NCBI GenBank assembly: GCA_963709175.1
Contig: CAVPVK010000012.1
Coordinates: 186,001-250,000, forward strand
Length of the DNA: 64,000 nucleotides
From: JANXQG01 sp963709175
GTDB lineage: Bacteria > Planctomycetota > Planctomycetia > Pirellulales > Thermoguttaceae
Reading direction: 5' to 3'
Under the pieces are notes generated by a model. It had not been told where the DNA came from. It did not search any database and saw only the letters and a program-made list of their open reading frames with translations. Shown here piece by piece: positions 1-8,228 of the stretch (position 1 is the first letter of the stretch; each line of letters begins with the position of its first letter). A program made the position numbers and the translations under genes.

Positions 1-1
1 C

Positions 2-532
2 GTGGCCGATGGACCGGACGAGAATTTTGAGAAGCTTCTTTGGACATTATTGGGGGCGATCTCGATCGCCCGCTATTCCGTGCGGATCATGACTCCCTAT
101 TTTCTGCCCGACCCGGCCGTGGTCTCCGCACTGAATCTGGCAGCCATGCGGGGCGTGCAGGTTGACATCATTCTGCCCGCGCGCATCGATCTGCCGTTCG
201 TCTTGTGGGCTTCCCGGGCAATGTGGTTGCAAGTGCTGCGGCATGGATGCCGGATATGGCTGACCCAGCCTCCATTCGATCACTCGAAACTCATGTTGGT
301 GGATGACTGCTGGGTGCTGCTGGGATCGGCCAACTGGGACTCGCGGAGCTTGCGTCTCAACTTCGAGTTCAACTTGGAATGTTACGACGTCGAACTCGCC
401 CAGCGGCTCGATCGGTGGGTCGAGACAAAACTCAGTGGAGCCCATCCAGTGACGATGGAGGAGGTCGATGGCCGTCCCCTGCCGGCCCGCCTCCGGGACG
501 GCATTGCGCGATTGCTGTCGCCGTACCTGTAG
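2..532 (+). CDS. cls: Cardiolipin synthase / phospholipase D family, C-terminal part
   Basis: Partial gene running in from the left edge; about 176 residues are visible. It carries one HKD-type half-site (HSKLMLVDD, then GSANWDSRSLRLNFEFN), the catalytic signature of phospholipase D enzymes. The GSANWDSRS stretch is typical of bacterial cardiolipin synthases, which join two phosphatidylglycerols at the inner membrane. The first HKD half-site must lie upstream of the window. The gene stops 8 bases before the promoter of the first repeated leader. Family assignment is confident; cardiolipin specificity is inferred. Confidence 0.85.
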   Translation: MADGPDENFEKLLWTLLGAISIARYSVRIMTPYFLPDPAVVSALNLAAMRGVQVDIILPARIDLPFVLWASRAMWLQVLRHGCRIWLTQPPFDHSKLMLVDDCWVLLGSANWDSRSLRLNFEFNLECYDVELAQRLDRWVETKLSGAHPVTMEEVDGRPLPARLRDGIARLLSPYL

Positions 533-539
533 TAGCCTC

Positions 540-721
540 TTGCCTTTGCCCCGCGCCGGCTTACAATGAAGGTGTTGGACGAGTAGCGGTTCGATCGCGA
601 CTCGCCAACGAAATTGTCGGATGACTGGATAGAGAGTAACTCGGCTGCTCCGAGGGGCTCGTTAGTAAGTAAGCCGACGTGGTCGAATACTTTCGGGGTA
701 TTCCGCCACGTCGGCTTTTTT
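540..721 (+). promoter_or_regulatory. Repeated leader element, copy A (promoter, structured leader, terminator)
   Basis: The promoter is TTGCCT (540-545), a 16-bp spacer and TACAAT (562-567). Hairpin P1 pairs GTTGG, CGAGT and GCG with CGC, ACTCG and CCAAC. Box 1, GTCGGATGACT, is at 616-626. P2 (634-660) has stems GAGT/GCTC and CTCGG/CCGAG around a conserved AA/GG internal loop. Box 2, AGTAAGCCGAC, is at 668-678. The terminator pairs AAGCCGACGTGG (671-682) with CCACGTCGGCTT (706-717) and ends in a T run at 721. Box 1 can pair with box 2 and so disrupt the terminator. The next start codon is 48 nt downstream (DUF3309). The structure is read by eye; the switch role is inferred. Confidence 0.85.
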
Positions 722-769
722 CGTTCTTGACCGTAATGCCGCCCGCGCACAGCGAAGGAAAATACGGAA

Positions 770-925
770 ATGCTTGGCATGATTTTGATCGTGGTCTTAC
801 TTCTGATGTTTCTCGGTGCTTGGCCCGGTTGGCCTCACAGTAGAAGCTGGGGTTACTACCCGAGCGGAGGGATTGGCTTGATTCTGGTCGTTTTGTTCGT
901 CCTGTTGCTGTTGGGCCGCGTCTGA
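770..925 (+). CDS. DUF3309 small membrane protein
   Basis: A 51-residue protein, two short hydrophobic segments joined by the loop WPHSRSWGYYPSGG. This matches the DUF3309 pattern (hydrophobic helix, P-x-WPHSRSWGYGPSGG-like loop, hydrophobic helix ending LLLGR). A purine-rich GCGAAGGAAAA precedes the ATG. Function is unknown; such proteins are often found with stress genes. It is the first gene behind leader copy A and probably heads the operon that continues into the zinc-ribbon and PRC-barrel genes. Confidence 0.8.
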   Translation: MLGMILIVVLLLMFLGAWPGWPHSRSWGYYPSGGIGLILVVLFVLLLLGRV

Positions 926-1013
926 TTACGGGAACAAGCTGCAAGCTCTGGCACAACCGCCTACCGATCAAGACGGGTGCATAATCGAATTTACTGGCAG
1001 GCGGAGGAATCCA

Positions 1014-1283
1014 ATGGACAAACTTGATCCGGGCTTCGTCGTCCCGATGACACATGTCCAATGCCGGCTGTGCGGGCATGACATGCCCGCCGGCGCGGAC
1101 ACGTGCCTGCACTGTGGGCAGATAACCAGACGGGTCCGCGTCCGCCAGGTTCTGCTTGTCGCGGTATGCGTGATGTTGTTCGTCATCCTGGCTGTCGCGT
1201 TTGCCTTCAGTGTGAGCAAGTCGCCAGTTCCCCCGATGACTGAATCACTGCAACTGAACTCCACAACGCAATCTCGGATATGA
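1014..1283 (+). CDS. Small zinc-ribbon membrane protein
   Basis: An 89-residue protein. The N-terminal half has two CxxC pairs (CRLC and CLHC, 15 residues apart between the inner cysteines) that should bind one zinc. A single membrane segment follows (VLLVAVCVMLFVILAVAFAF), then a short polar tail. A GGCGGAGG ribosome site lies upstream of the ATG. The stop overlaps the next start as ATGA (1280-1283), which suggests translational coupling to the PRC-barrel gene. No specific function is recognised. Confidence 0.7.
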   Translation: MDKLDPGFVVPMTHVQCRLCGHDMPAGADTCLHCGQITRRVRVRQVLLVAVCVMLFVILAVAFAFSVSKSPVPPMTESLQLNSTTQSRI

Positions 1284-2193
1284 GCAGGGGTCGAGGCGAG
1301 GCCATGAGCGAAACGCCAGGTGTCAGCCAGCCGATATCCAGTCGTTTAGAAACACGAAGACAAAAACCAAACTCGACGAACGAAAGGACCGCTACCACGC
1401 TAAGCATAGCCAAGACACTCAAGGGTTACCGATTGCACGGCCTGGATGGGGAAATCGGGAGGGTCAAGGAATTCTACTTCGATGACCTCCATTGGACCGT
1501 TCGCTATCTGGTCGCAGAGACGGGAAACTGGCTCACGGGCAGGCAGGTGCTGATTTCCCCCTATGCGCTGGGCGCCGTGATTCAAGGTGAGCAAGATATT
1601 ACCGTCGAGTTGACCGCGAAGCAGATCGAGGGCAGTCCCTCGTTGGACAGTCACAAGCCCGTCTCCCGCCAATTCGAGGAGGCCTACTACCAGTACTATG
1701 GATGGCCGATGTATTGGGGCGGCCCATACAACTGGGGTGCTTATCCCTACATCGTGCGCGACCGCAAGAATTGGAACACCCACTCAAAATGAGAAATCGT
1801 GGGATCCCCACTTGCGCAGCACTCACGACGTAAGTGGCTATCACATTCACGCCACAGACGGCGAGATTGGCCACGTCGATGACTTTATCATCGACGACGA
1901 GACTTGGGCGATTCGTTACCTGATCGTCGATACGCGGAACTGGTGGCCGGGAAAAAGGGTCCTGGTTTCACCACAATGGATCGAGCGCGTTAGTTGGAGC
2001 GAGTTCGAAAGTCTTCGTCAATCTTTCCCGCGAGGCAATCAGGCAGTCGCCGGAATACAGGATGGAGTCTCTGCCGACGCGGGATTATGAGACCGGATTG
2101 CACCTGCATTACGATCGCCTTGGATACTGGCTCGATGAACCGGCCGGCGAAAAGTATTTGCGCACATTTGAAAAACAAATTGAAGTGTCTTGA
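1280..2193 (+). CDS. PRC-barrel domain protein, disrupted by two 1-nt insertions
   Basis: Two PRC-barrel repeats are visible. The first is near GYRLHGLDGEIGRVKEFYFDD and VRYLVAETGNW; the second is near GYHIHATDGEIGHVDDFIIDD and IRYLIVDTRNWWPGKRV. PRC-barrel proteins are small beta-barrels of the ribosome-maturation and stress type. The frame shifts at about 1776 (an extra C in a short run, where the sense continues NEKSWDP) and about 2002 (an extra T, after which the sense continues REAI..QSPEY and ends GYWLDEPAGEKYLR before TGA). The corrected product is about 304 residues. The start is 1280 (ATGA overlap); 1304 is an alternative. Confidence 0.75.
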
Positions 2194-2226
2194 ACGCAAG
2201 TCACATGGAATTCCAGGAGAATCGAA

Positions 2227-4667
2227 ATGAGCATTGTCATGAACGTAAAAGATGAGGTCGAGGACGAACATCGCCGTGGAAGCGGAGAAGATGGACACGA
2301 CCGGCAAACCGTTGTCGCCCGATCTGCTGCGAAAGATGAACGCCTATTGGCGCGCCGCCAACTACCTCTCGGTCGGCCAGATTTATCTCTACGACAATCC
2401 GCTGCTGAAGGAGCCGCTGAAACTGTCGCACGTGAAGCCTCTGGTGGTCGGGCATTGGGGCACGACGCCGGGCCAGAACTTCATCTACGTGCACTTGAAC
2501 CGGGTCATCAAGAAGTACGACCTGGATATGTTCTACATCGCCGGTCCCGGCCACGGCGGCCCGGCGATTGTGGGCAATGTCTATCTCGAAGGCACCTGGA
2601 GCGAGATTTATCCGAACGTCACCCAGGACGAAGCCGGGCTGAAAAAGCTGTTCAAGCAATTCTCGTTTCCCGGCGGCATTTCCAGCCACGTTGCCCCGAC
2701 CACGCCGGGCTCGATTCACGAAGGGGGCGAACTGGGCTATTCGCTCAGCCATGCCTTCGGAGCGGCGCTGGACAATCCCGATCTGATCGTCGCCTGCGTC
2801 GTCGGCGACGGCGAAGCGGAAACGGGCCCGTTGGCGACCGCCTGGCAGTCCAACAAGTTTCTCAACCCGGTCAACGACGGCGCCGTGCTGCCGATCCTGC
2901 ACCTCAATGGCTACAAGATCAGCAACCCGACCGTCCTGGCCCGCATCGAGCATGAGGAACTGGAGCAATTCCTGCGGGGCTGCGGCTGGACGCCCTACTT
3001 CGTGGAAGGTGACGATCCGGAAAAGATGCATCAACTCATGGCCGGCACTTTGGACAAGGCCATCGAGGACATCCGGCAAATCCAGGACAATGCACGGAAC
3101 AAGAACGACACCACTCGGCCGCGCTGGCCGATGATCGTCCTCAGATCGCCCAAGGGCTGGACGGGACCGAAAGTCGTCGACGGCCTGCAAATCGAAGGCA
3201 CCTTCCGCGCGCACCAGGTGCCGCTCCTGGTCGATTCCGAGCATCCCGACCATGTCAAGCTGCTGGAAAGCTGGATGAAAAGCTACAAGGCGGAAGAGCT
3301 GTTCGACGAGAACGGCCGGCTCATGCCGGAATTGGCCGAGCTGGCGCCCAAGGGCGACCGGCGGATGGGCGCCAATCCGCACGCCAACGGCGGAATTCTG
3401 CTGCGCGACCTGCGCATGCCGGATTTCCACGTCCACGCGGTGAACGTGCCGTCGCCCGGCGCCGTGGAAGGCACAAGATACGCTGGTGCTGGGCAAGTTC
3501 CTCCGCGACGTGGCCAAGCTGAATCAGGATCAGCGCAATTTCCGCGTCTTCGGTCCCGATGAGACGCTCTCGAATCTCCTGGGCGCGGTCTTTGAAGTCA
3601 CCGACCGTCAATGGGAAGCCCGGGAAGTGAAGAATGACGAATTCCTCGCGCCTGCCGGTCGCGTGCTGGACTCGATGCTCAGCGAGCACCAGTGCGAGGG
3701 CTGGCTGGAAGGATATCTGCTCACCGGGCGGCACGGGCTGTTCAACAGCTACGAGGCCTTCATTCGCATCGTCGACTCGATGTTCAGCCAGCACGCCAAG
3801 TGGCTGAAGGTCACCCTGGAACTGCCCTGGCGGCGGAAGATCGCCTCGCTGAACTACCTGCTCGCCTCCCACGTCTGGCAGCAGGACCACAACGGCTTCA
3901 CGCACCAGGATCCCGGCTTCCTCGACCACGTGATCAACAAGAAGGCCGATATCGTCCGCGTTTACCTTCCGCCCGACGCGAATTGCCTGCTCTCGGTCTT
4001 CGATCACTGCCTCCGCAGCCGGCATTACGTCAACGTGGTGGTTGCGGGAAAACACGCCCTGCCGCAATGGCTGACCATGGACGCGGCGGTCGTGCATTGC
4101 ACGGAAGGCATCGGCATCTGGCAATGGGCCAGCAACGACCAGGACGCCGAGCCGGACGTGGTGATGGCCTGCTGCGGCGACACGCCCACGCTGGAGATTC
4201 TGGCGGCCGTTTCCATTCTCCGGCAGCATCTGCCCGACCTGAAAATCCGGGTGATCAATGTCGTCGACCTGATGAAGCTGCAGTCTGCCAGCGAGCACCC
4301 GCACGGGCTGAGCGAAACGGATTACGATTCGCTTTTCACCAAGGACAAGCACATCATCTTCGGCTTCCACGGATATCCCTGGCTGGTCCACCGGCTGACC
4401 TACCGCCGCACCAACCGCAACCTGCACGTCCGCGGCTACAAGGAAGAAGGCACGATCACGACGGCCTTCGACATGCGGGTGCAGAACGACCTCGACCGCT
4501 TCCACCTGGTGCAAGACGTGGTCGATCGCCTGCCGCACTTGGGCTCCCAGGGGACTTATCTGAAGCAGATGATGCGGGACAAGCTCATCGAGCACAAGCA
4601 TTACATCGACGAGCACGGCGAGGACCTGCCGGAAATCCGCAATTGGAAGTGGGGCGAACCGCAATGA
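2227..4667 (+). CDS. xfp: Xylulose-5-phosphate/fructose-6-phosphate phosphoketolase, frameshifted
   Basis: A thiamine-diphosphate enzyme cleaving xylulose-5-P or fructose-6-P with phosphate to acetyl-phosphate plus an aldose phosphate. The hallmarks are YWRAANYLSVGQIYL, GPGHGGPA, GDGEAETGPLA, HLNGYKI, and in the C-terminal part HQDPGFLDH and YLPPDANCLL. About 805 residues after correction fits the family. The frame changes at about 3476 (one extra base before DTLVLGKF). The best Shine-Dalgarno (AGGAGA, 2216-2221) serves an ATG at 2227 in a different frame from the body, so another indel near 2245 is likely; 2291 is an alternative start. It follows the PRC-barrel gene directly. Confidence 0.9.
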
Positions 4668-4716
4668 ATGTGAGAGCGTGCGTGCTTTTTTGTTGACCCT
4701 TGCAAGGAGATCGAAC

Positions 4717-4893
4717 ATGACCGTTCAAATCGACGTTGAAGGCCGGAACACTTCGTTCAGGCTGGATTGGAAAACCTGGCGCTGGCACTGCCTGGAGGAA
4801 CCGGGGGAAGCCGTGTTTCCGCTGATAACATTTGTCGATGGCAAGCGCTACGAACTGTATGGGGATGCAACATTCGCCGAGGTGGACAAGTGA
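4717..4893 (+). CDS. Small protein of unknown function
   Basis: A 58-residue protein in the phosphoketolase-aldolase interval, with a strong AAGGAG site (4703-4708) nine bases before ATG. It has no membrane segment and is rich in Trp, Phe and acidic residues (for example DWKTWRWHCLEE and FVDGKRYELYGDATFAEVDK). I do not recognise a family. Its position suggests co-transcription with the central carbon genes. Confidence 0.55.
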   Translation: MTVQIDVEGRNTSFRLDWKTWRWHCLEEPGEAVFPLITFVDGKRYELYGDATFAEVDK

Positions 4894-4966
4894 GTCGAAG
4901 AGACGCCATTTCCGGCGTGGTAGAATCCTCGGCGTTTTCGTGGGGCAAAGAAGAGAGGTATTCGAG

Positions 4967-5999
4967 ATGGGTTCAAAAGAGCTTGTAGACATCGCCAGCG
5001 CGCTCGTGGCCGACGACAAGGGCCTGCTGGCCATGGACGAAAGCAATTCAACCTGCAATAAACGCTTTGCCAGGCTGGGGATTCCCCAGACCATGGAGGC
5101 CCGCCGCGCCTATCGCGAGTTGATTGTGACCGCGCCCGGGCTGGGCGAGTGCATTAGCGGCGTAATCTTCTACGACGAGACGATCCGCCAGCAGAAGAAG
5201 GATGGCACTCCCTTTGTCAAGGTCATCGCCGAAGCGGGAATCATTCCCGGCATCAAGGTCGACACCGGCGCCAAGGACATGGCCGGTCATCCTCAAAGAG
5301 AAAATAACCGAAGGTCTGGACGGTTTGCGCGACCGCCTCAAGGAGTACTTTCTGATGGGAGCCCGTTTCGCCAAGTCGCGCGCGGTGATTGCCGTGGGCG
5401 ATGGTATTCCCAGCCGGGGTTGCAACGAGGCCAACGCGCAGGCCTTGGCCCGCTATGCCGCATTGTGCCAGGAAGCCGGGATGGTCCCCGTCGTCGAGCC
5501 GGAAGTGCTCATGAACGGCACGCATACGATGGAGCGCTGCGGCGAGGCAACCGAGGAGGTCCTGCGGACGGTTTTCAGCCAGCTTCACACGCAACGGGTG
5601 ACGCTGGAAGGGATGATCCTCAAGCCCAACATGGTGCTTCCCGGCTTGACCTGCCCCGAGCAGGAAGCGGTGGACGACGTGGCCGATGCCACGGTGACAA
5701 GCCTCTTGCGCGTCGTTCCCGCCGCCGTTCCAGGCATCGCCTTCTTGTCGGGCGGGCAATCGGCTGAACTGGCCTCGGCCCGTTTGAATGCCATGAATGT
5801 TCGATTCAAGTCGCGACTGCCTTGGGCGTTGGCGTTTTCGTTTGCCCGCGCCATTCAGCAGCCAGCATTGGAGATTTGGAAAGGCGACGAGGCCCACGTG
5901 TCGGCGGCGCAGCAAGCCCTGGTTCATCGGGCCCAGTGCAACCGTGCTGCCCGCCGCGGCCAGTACAATGCCGATATGGAAAGAACAGCGAAGGGATGA
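4967..5999 (+). CDS. fba: Class I fructose-bisphosphate aldolase, frameshifted
   Basis: A Schiff-base aldolase interconverting fructose-1,6-bisphosphate with dihydroxyacetone-P and glyceraldehyde-3-P. The N-terminal part shows KGLLAMDESNSTCNKRF and GVIFYDETIRQ. The C-terminal part shows VPVVEPEVLMNGTH, LEGMILKPNMVLPG (the Schiff-base lysine region) and FLSGGQSAELASA. One extra base at about 5286 shifts the frame; corrected length is about 344 residues, as expected. The start has an AGAGAGG site upstream. The stop overlaps the PPK2 start as ATGA (5996-5999). Confidence 0.9.
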
Positions 6000-6859
6000 A
6001 AATCGATTCCAAGGATTTCCGCGTGCGGCCCGGAAAGGAAGTCAACCTCAGTGACTGGCCGACGATCGTGAAGCCGTTTTGCAAGTCGAAAAAGCGATAC
6101 AACAAACTCCTGGAAGAACACGTTGAGGAGTTGAGTTCCCTGCAATGCCTTCACTACGCATCCAGCCGCTATGCGCTGCTGCTGATCTTTCAGGGGATGG
6201 ACGCCGCCGGCAAGGACGGCGCCGTGCGGCACGTCATGTCGGGCGTCAATCCCGAGGGCTGCGAGGTTTTCAGTTTCAAACAGCCCAGCGCCGAGGAATT
6301 GAAACACGATTTCCTTTGGCGCTCGACCTGCCGCCTGCCGGAACGCGGGCGGATCGGCATCTTCAATCGTTCCTACTACGAGGAGGTGCTCGTCGTTCGC
6401 GTGCATCCGGAGATTCTCCGCGGCCAAGGGCTCCCGCATGAGCTTGTCGACGAGAAGAACCTCTGGAAGCAGCGGTATCGTTCCATCGTGGACTTGGAGG
6501 AGCATCTCCACCGCAACGGCACGCGGATCATCAAGCTTTTCCTCCACCTATCGAAGGACGAGCAGCGAAAGCGGTTCCTGGAGCGCATCGACGAGTCGGA
6601 CAAGAATTGGAAATTCAGCCTCGCCGACATCCACGAGAGGAAATACTGGAAACCATACGTGAAGGCTTTCGAGGCATGCCTGAACGCGACGAGCACGCGC
6701 CACGCGCCGTGGTATGTCGTGCCCGCCGACGACAAGGAGAATGCCCGCTTGATCGTTTCCCAAATCGTGCTCGACGCGCTCAATGACCTGAAGATGGCAT
6801 ATCCCAAAACCACCGCCGAGCGTCGCCGGGAACTGAAATCCATCGGCAAACAGCTCTGA
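5996..6859 (+). CDS. ppk2: Polyphosphate kinase 2 family
   Basis: A 287-residue PPK2-type kinase that transfers phosphate between polyphosphate and nucleoside mono- or diphosphates. Visible motifs are the Walker A variant GMDAAGKDG, the following GVNPEGCEVFSFKQPS, the RLPERGRIGIFNRSYYEEVLVVRVHPE block (Walker B and lid region), and W..PWYVVPADDKENAR near the C-terminus. The start overlaps the aldolase stop, which argues for coupling. It is the last gene of the operon behind leader copy A. The 200 bases after it (6860-7060) hold no gene or terminator that I can recognise. Confidence 0.9.
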   Translation: MKIDSKDFRVRPGKEVNLSDWPTIVKPFCKSKKRYNKLLEEHVEELSSLQCLHYASSRYALLLIFQGMDAAGKDGAVRHVMSGVNPEGCEVFSFKQPSAEELKHDFLWRSTCRLPERGRIGIFNRSYYEEVLVVRVHPEILRGQGLPHELVDEKNLWKQRYRSIVDLEEHLHRNGTRIIKLFLHLSKDEQRKRFLERIDESDKNWKFSLADIHERKYWKPYVKAFEACLNATSTRHAPWYVVPADDKENARLIVSQIVLDALNDLKMAYPKTTAERRRELKSIGKQL

Positions 6860-7060
6860 AAGAAATCGACGCGGACTTCGTGGGTGTGGACCTTCGTGCG
6901 ATTGGGGCCTCTCCCCATGCAATCCTGCTCGTAGGGGCTGACCGCTGAACAAGTGCCGGCCTCGATCTCTCCCGACGTTTCCCTAGGAATCCCTCGCTGG
7001 GATCCCATGGAAATAGCGAGTCGATGGGTTTTCGATTTTTGGTTTTTGGGTCGAGGGTAC

Positions 7061-7203
7061 TTGCCTTCTTGGTGCCTCATGCATTACAATGTCTTTCGCG
7101 CGGATGACTAGATGAGGAACAACTCGGTGCCGCCGGAGGGTTCATTGGAGAGTAAGCCGACGTGGCCAAACGCCTTGGGGTGTTCCGCCACGTTGGCTTT
7201 TTT
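7061..7203 (+). promoter_or_regulatory. Repeated leader element, copy B (short form lacking P1)
   Basis: Promoter TTGCCT (7061-7066), an 18-bp spacer, TACAAT (7085-7090). Hairpin P1 is absent: box 1 follows the promoter almost directly and is degenerate at its 5' end (CGCGGATGACT, 7099-7109). P2 keeps the AA/GG internal loop, with outer stem GAAC/GTTC, a compensatory change relative to GAGC/GCTC. Box 2 is AGTAAGCCGAC (7151-7161). The terminator pairs AAGCCGACGTGG (7154-7165) with CCACGTTGGCTT, T run to 7203. It lies 77 nt before the CsrA-like start. Confidence 0.8.
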
Positions 7204-7280
7204 CGTTCTTGATTGTGCGAGAGGAATCGCCAAGGCTGTACGGCGCCGGAGAATCAACAACGGCAGGGAGGATCGCAGTT

Positions 7281-7532
7281 ATGCCCCGACACCTCGAAGT
7301 TGACGGGCGGTCGGCCTCATGCGAAGTCGGCAACGGCTTGCCTGTGGCCAGAGGCAAGGCTCGCAGCTACTACCTCTCGCGCCACGACGGGCGCCGAATG
7401 CTCGTCGTGCAGCGCCGAGCAGGCGAGTCTCTGCGGATTAACGGTGGTATCACGGTCGACATTCTGGAAATCCAACGAGATCTGGTGAAGCTCGCGATCG
7501 AATGTTTACCGGACGCTGCTGCGAATTCGTAA
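7281..7532 (+). CDS. csrA: CsrA-like RNA-binding protein with N-terminal extension
   Basis: The C-terminal 44 residues (from Met at 7398, MLVVQRRAGESLRING) match the CsrA core, a dimeric regulator that binds GGA motifs in mRNA leaders. R6 and the AGESLRI strand are kept, but the protein ends just after IECLPDAA, so the usual VHREEI region with the second RNA-contact arginine is missing. A 39-residue extension precedes the core if translation starts at 7281, which has a GGGAGGA site (7266-7272). The core could also start at 7398 but lacks a good ribosome site there. It is followed by a DksA/TraR-like gene. Confidence 0.75.
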   Translation: MPRHLEVDGRSASCEVGNGLPVARGKARSYYLSRHDGRRMLVVQRRAGESLRINGGITVDILEIQRDLVKLAIECLPDAAANS

Positions 7533-7663
7533 ATGACATTTTGATAAGACACTACTGACATACAGGTGCTAGCAAATGAAATCTGCCTTGACACTCCGTC
7601 TTGAAAAACTCGTGGCCCTGCGCGACTCTTCTGGGCGACATGGCCCGGATGGAGGATGATTCC

Positions 7664-7936
7664 ATGAACGACCACAGCAGGACCGCCAGCATACCGACCG
7701 ACATGGAAGAGCTTGCGAATGACGACGCGAATCAGGAAATCATGTTTACCCTGCTCGGAAGCGGCGAAGGCGTCCTCGACCAGATTGAAGCGGCAATCCG
7801 GCGGGTCGAAGGCGGCGGCTACGGCTGCTGTGAACGGTGCGGGCAACCAATCTCCGAAACCCGCCTGGACGCCCTCCCGTATGCCGCGGAGTGTGTGCGC
7901 TGCGCATGGCGAGCGGAACAGTACGCCAACGCTTGA
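7664..7936 (+). CDS. DksA/TraR family zinc-finger protein
   Basis: A 90-residue protein whose C-terminal half has the four-cysteine finger CERC ... CVRC with the spacing and the GxPI, R(L)xALP, and A-x-x-C pattern of DksA/TraR proteins. These bind the RNA polymerase secondary channel and modulate stringent-response transcription. The N-terminal part (residues 1-45) is acidic and helical, shorter than in DksA, closer to TraR. The ATG at 7664 has GGAGG nine bases upstream; an upstream in-frame ATG at 7640 is less likely. Second gene behind leader copy B. Confidence 0.8.
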   Translation: MNDHSRTASIPTDMEELANDDANQEIMFTLLGSGEGVLDQIEAAIRRVEGGGYGCCERCGQPISETRLDALPYAAECVRCAWRAEQYANA

Positions 7937-8020
7937 TCCGTAGTTCAACCGCGTTCGCCGTTGCGGCCCTACAAAGTAAATGCTGGCAAGCGTGGCGGAA
8001 CGGCGGACCGAACCGTTCGC

Positions 8021-8202
8021 TTGCCTTTGCCGCCTGGCGGCATACAATGATGGTGCTGGAGGAACCGCAGTTGGTCGCGACCCTCCTGTGAAATTGTCGG
8101 ATGACTGAATAAAGAGCAACCCGGTCGTATCGGGGGGCTCGAGAAAGAGTAAGCCGGCGTGATTGAATACCTTTCGGTATTGGATCACGCCGGCTTTTTT
8201 TT
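8021..8202 (+). promoter_or_regulatory. Repeated leader element, copy C
   Basis: TTGCCT (8021-8026), 16-bp spacer containing GCCGCC-T-GGCGGC, TACAAT (8043-8048). P1 pairs GGAGG with CCTCC. Box 1 GTCGGATGACT is 8096-8106. P2 is GAGC-AA-CCCGGT ... ATCGGG-GG-GCTC. Box 2 is AGTAAGCCGGC (8148-8158). The terminator arms are AAGCCGGCGTGAT (8151-8163) and ATCACGCCGGCTT (8184-8196), followed by a run of T. The A-to-G change in the 5' arm is matched by T-to-C in the 3' arm, and box 1 still pairs through U-G. It ends 26 nt before the BON gene. Confidence 0.85.
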
Positions 8203-8228
8203 CGCCTTTGGCGATGAAAGGCTTCGCA

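Noticed and set aside
2237..3517. A 426-codon minus-strand open frame
   Set aside because: It is antisense to phosphoketolase and has shadow-type composition (His, Val, Asp, Arg rich) with no domain.
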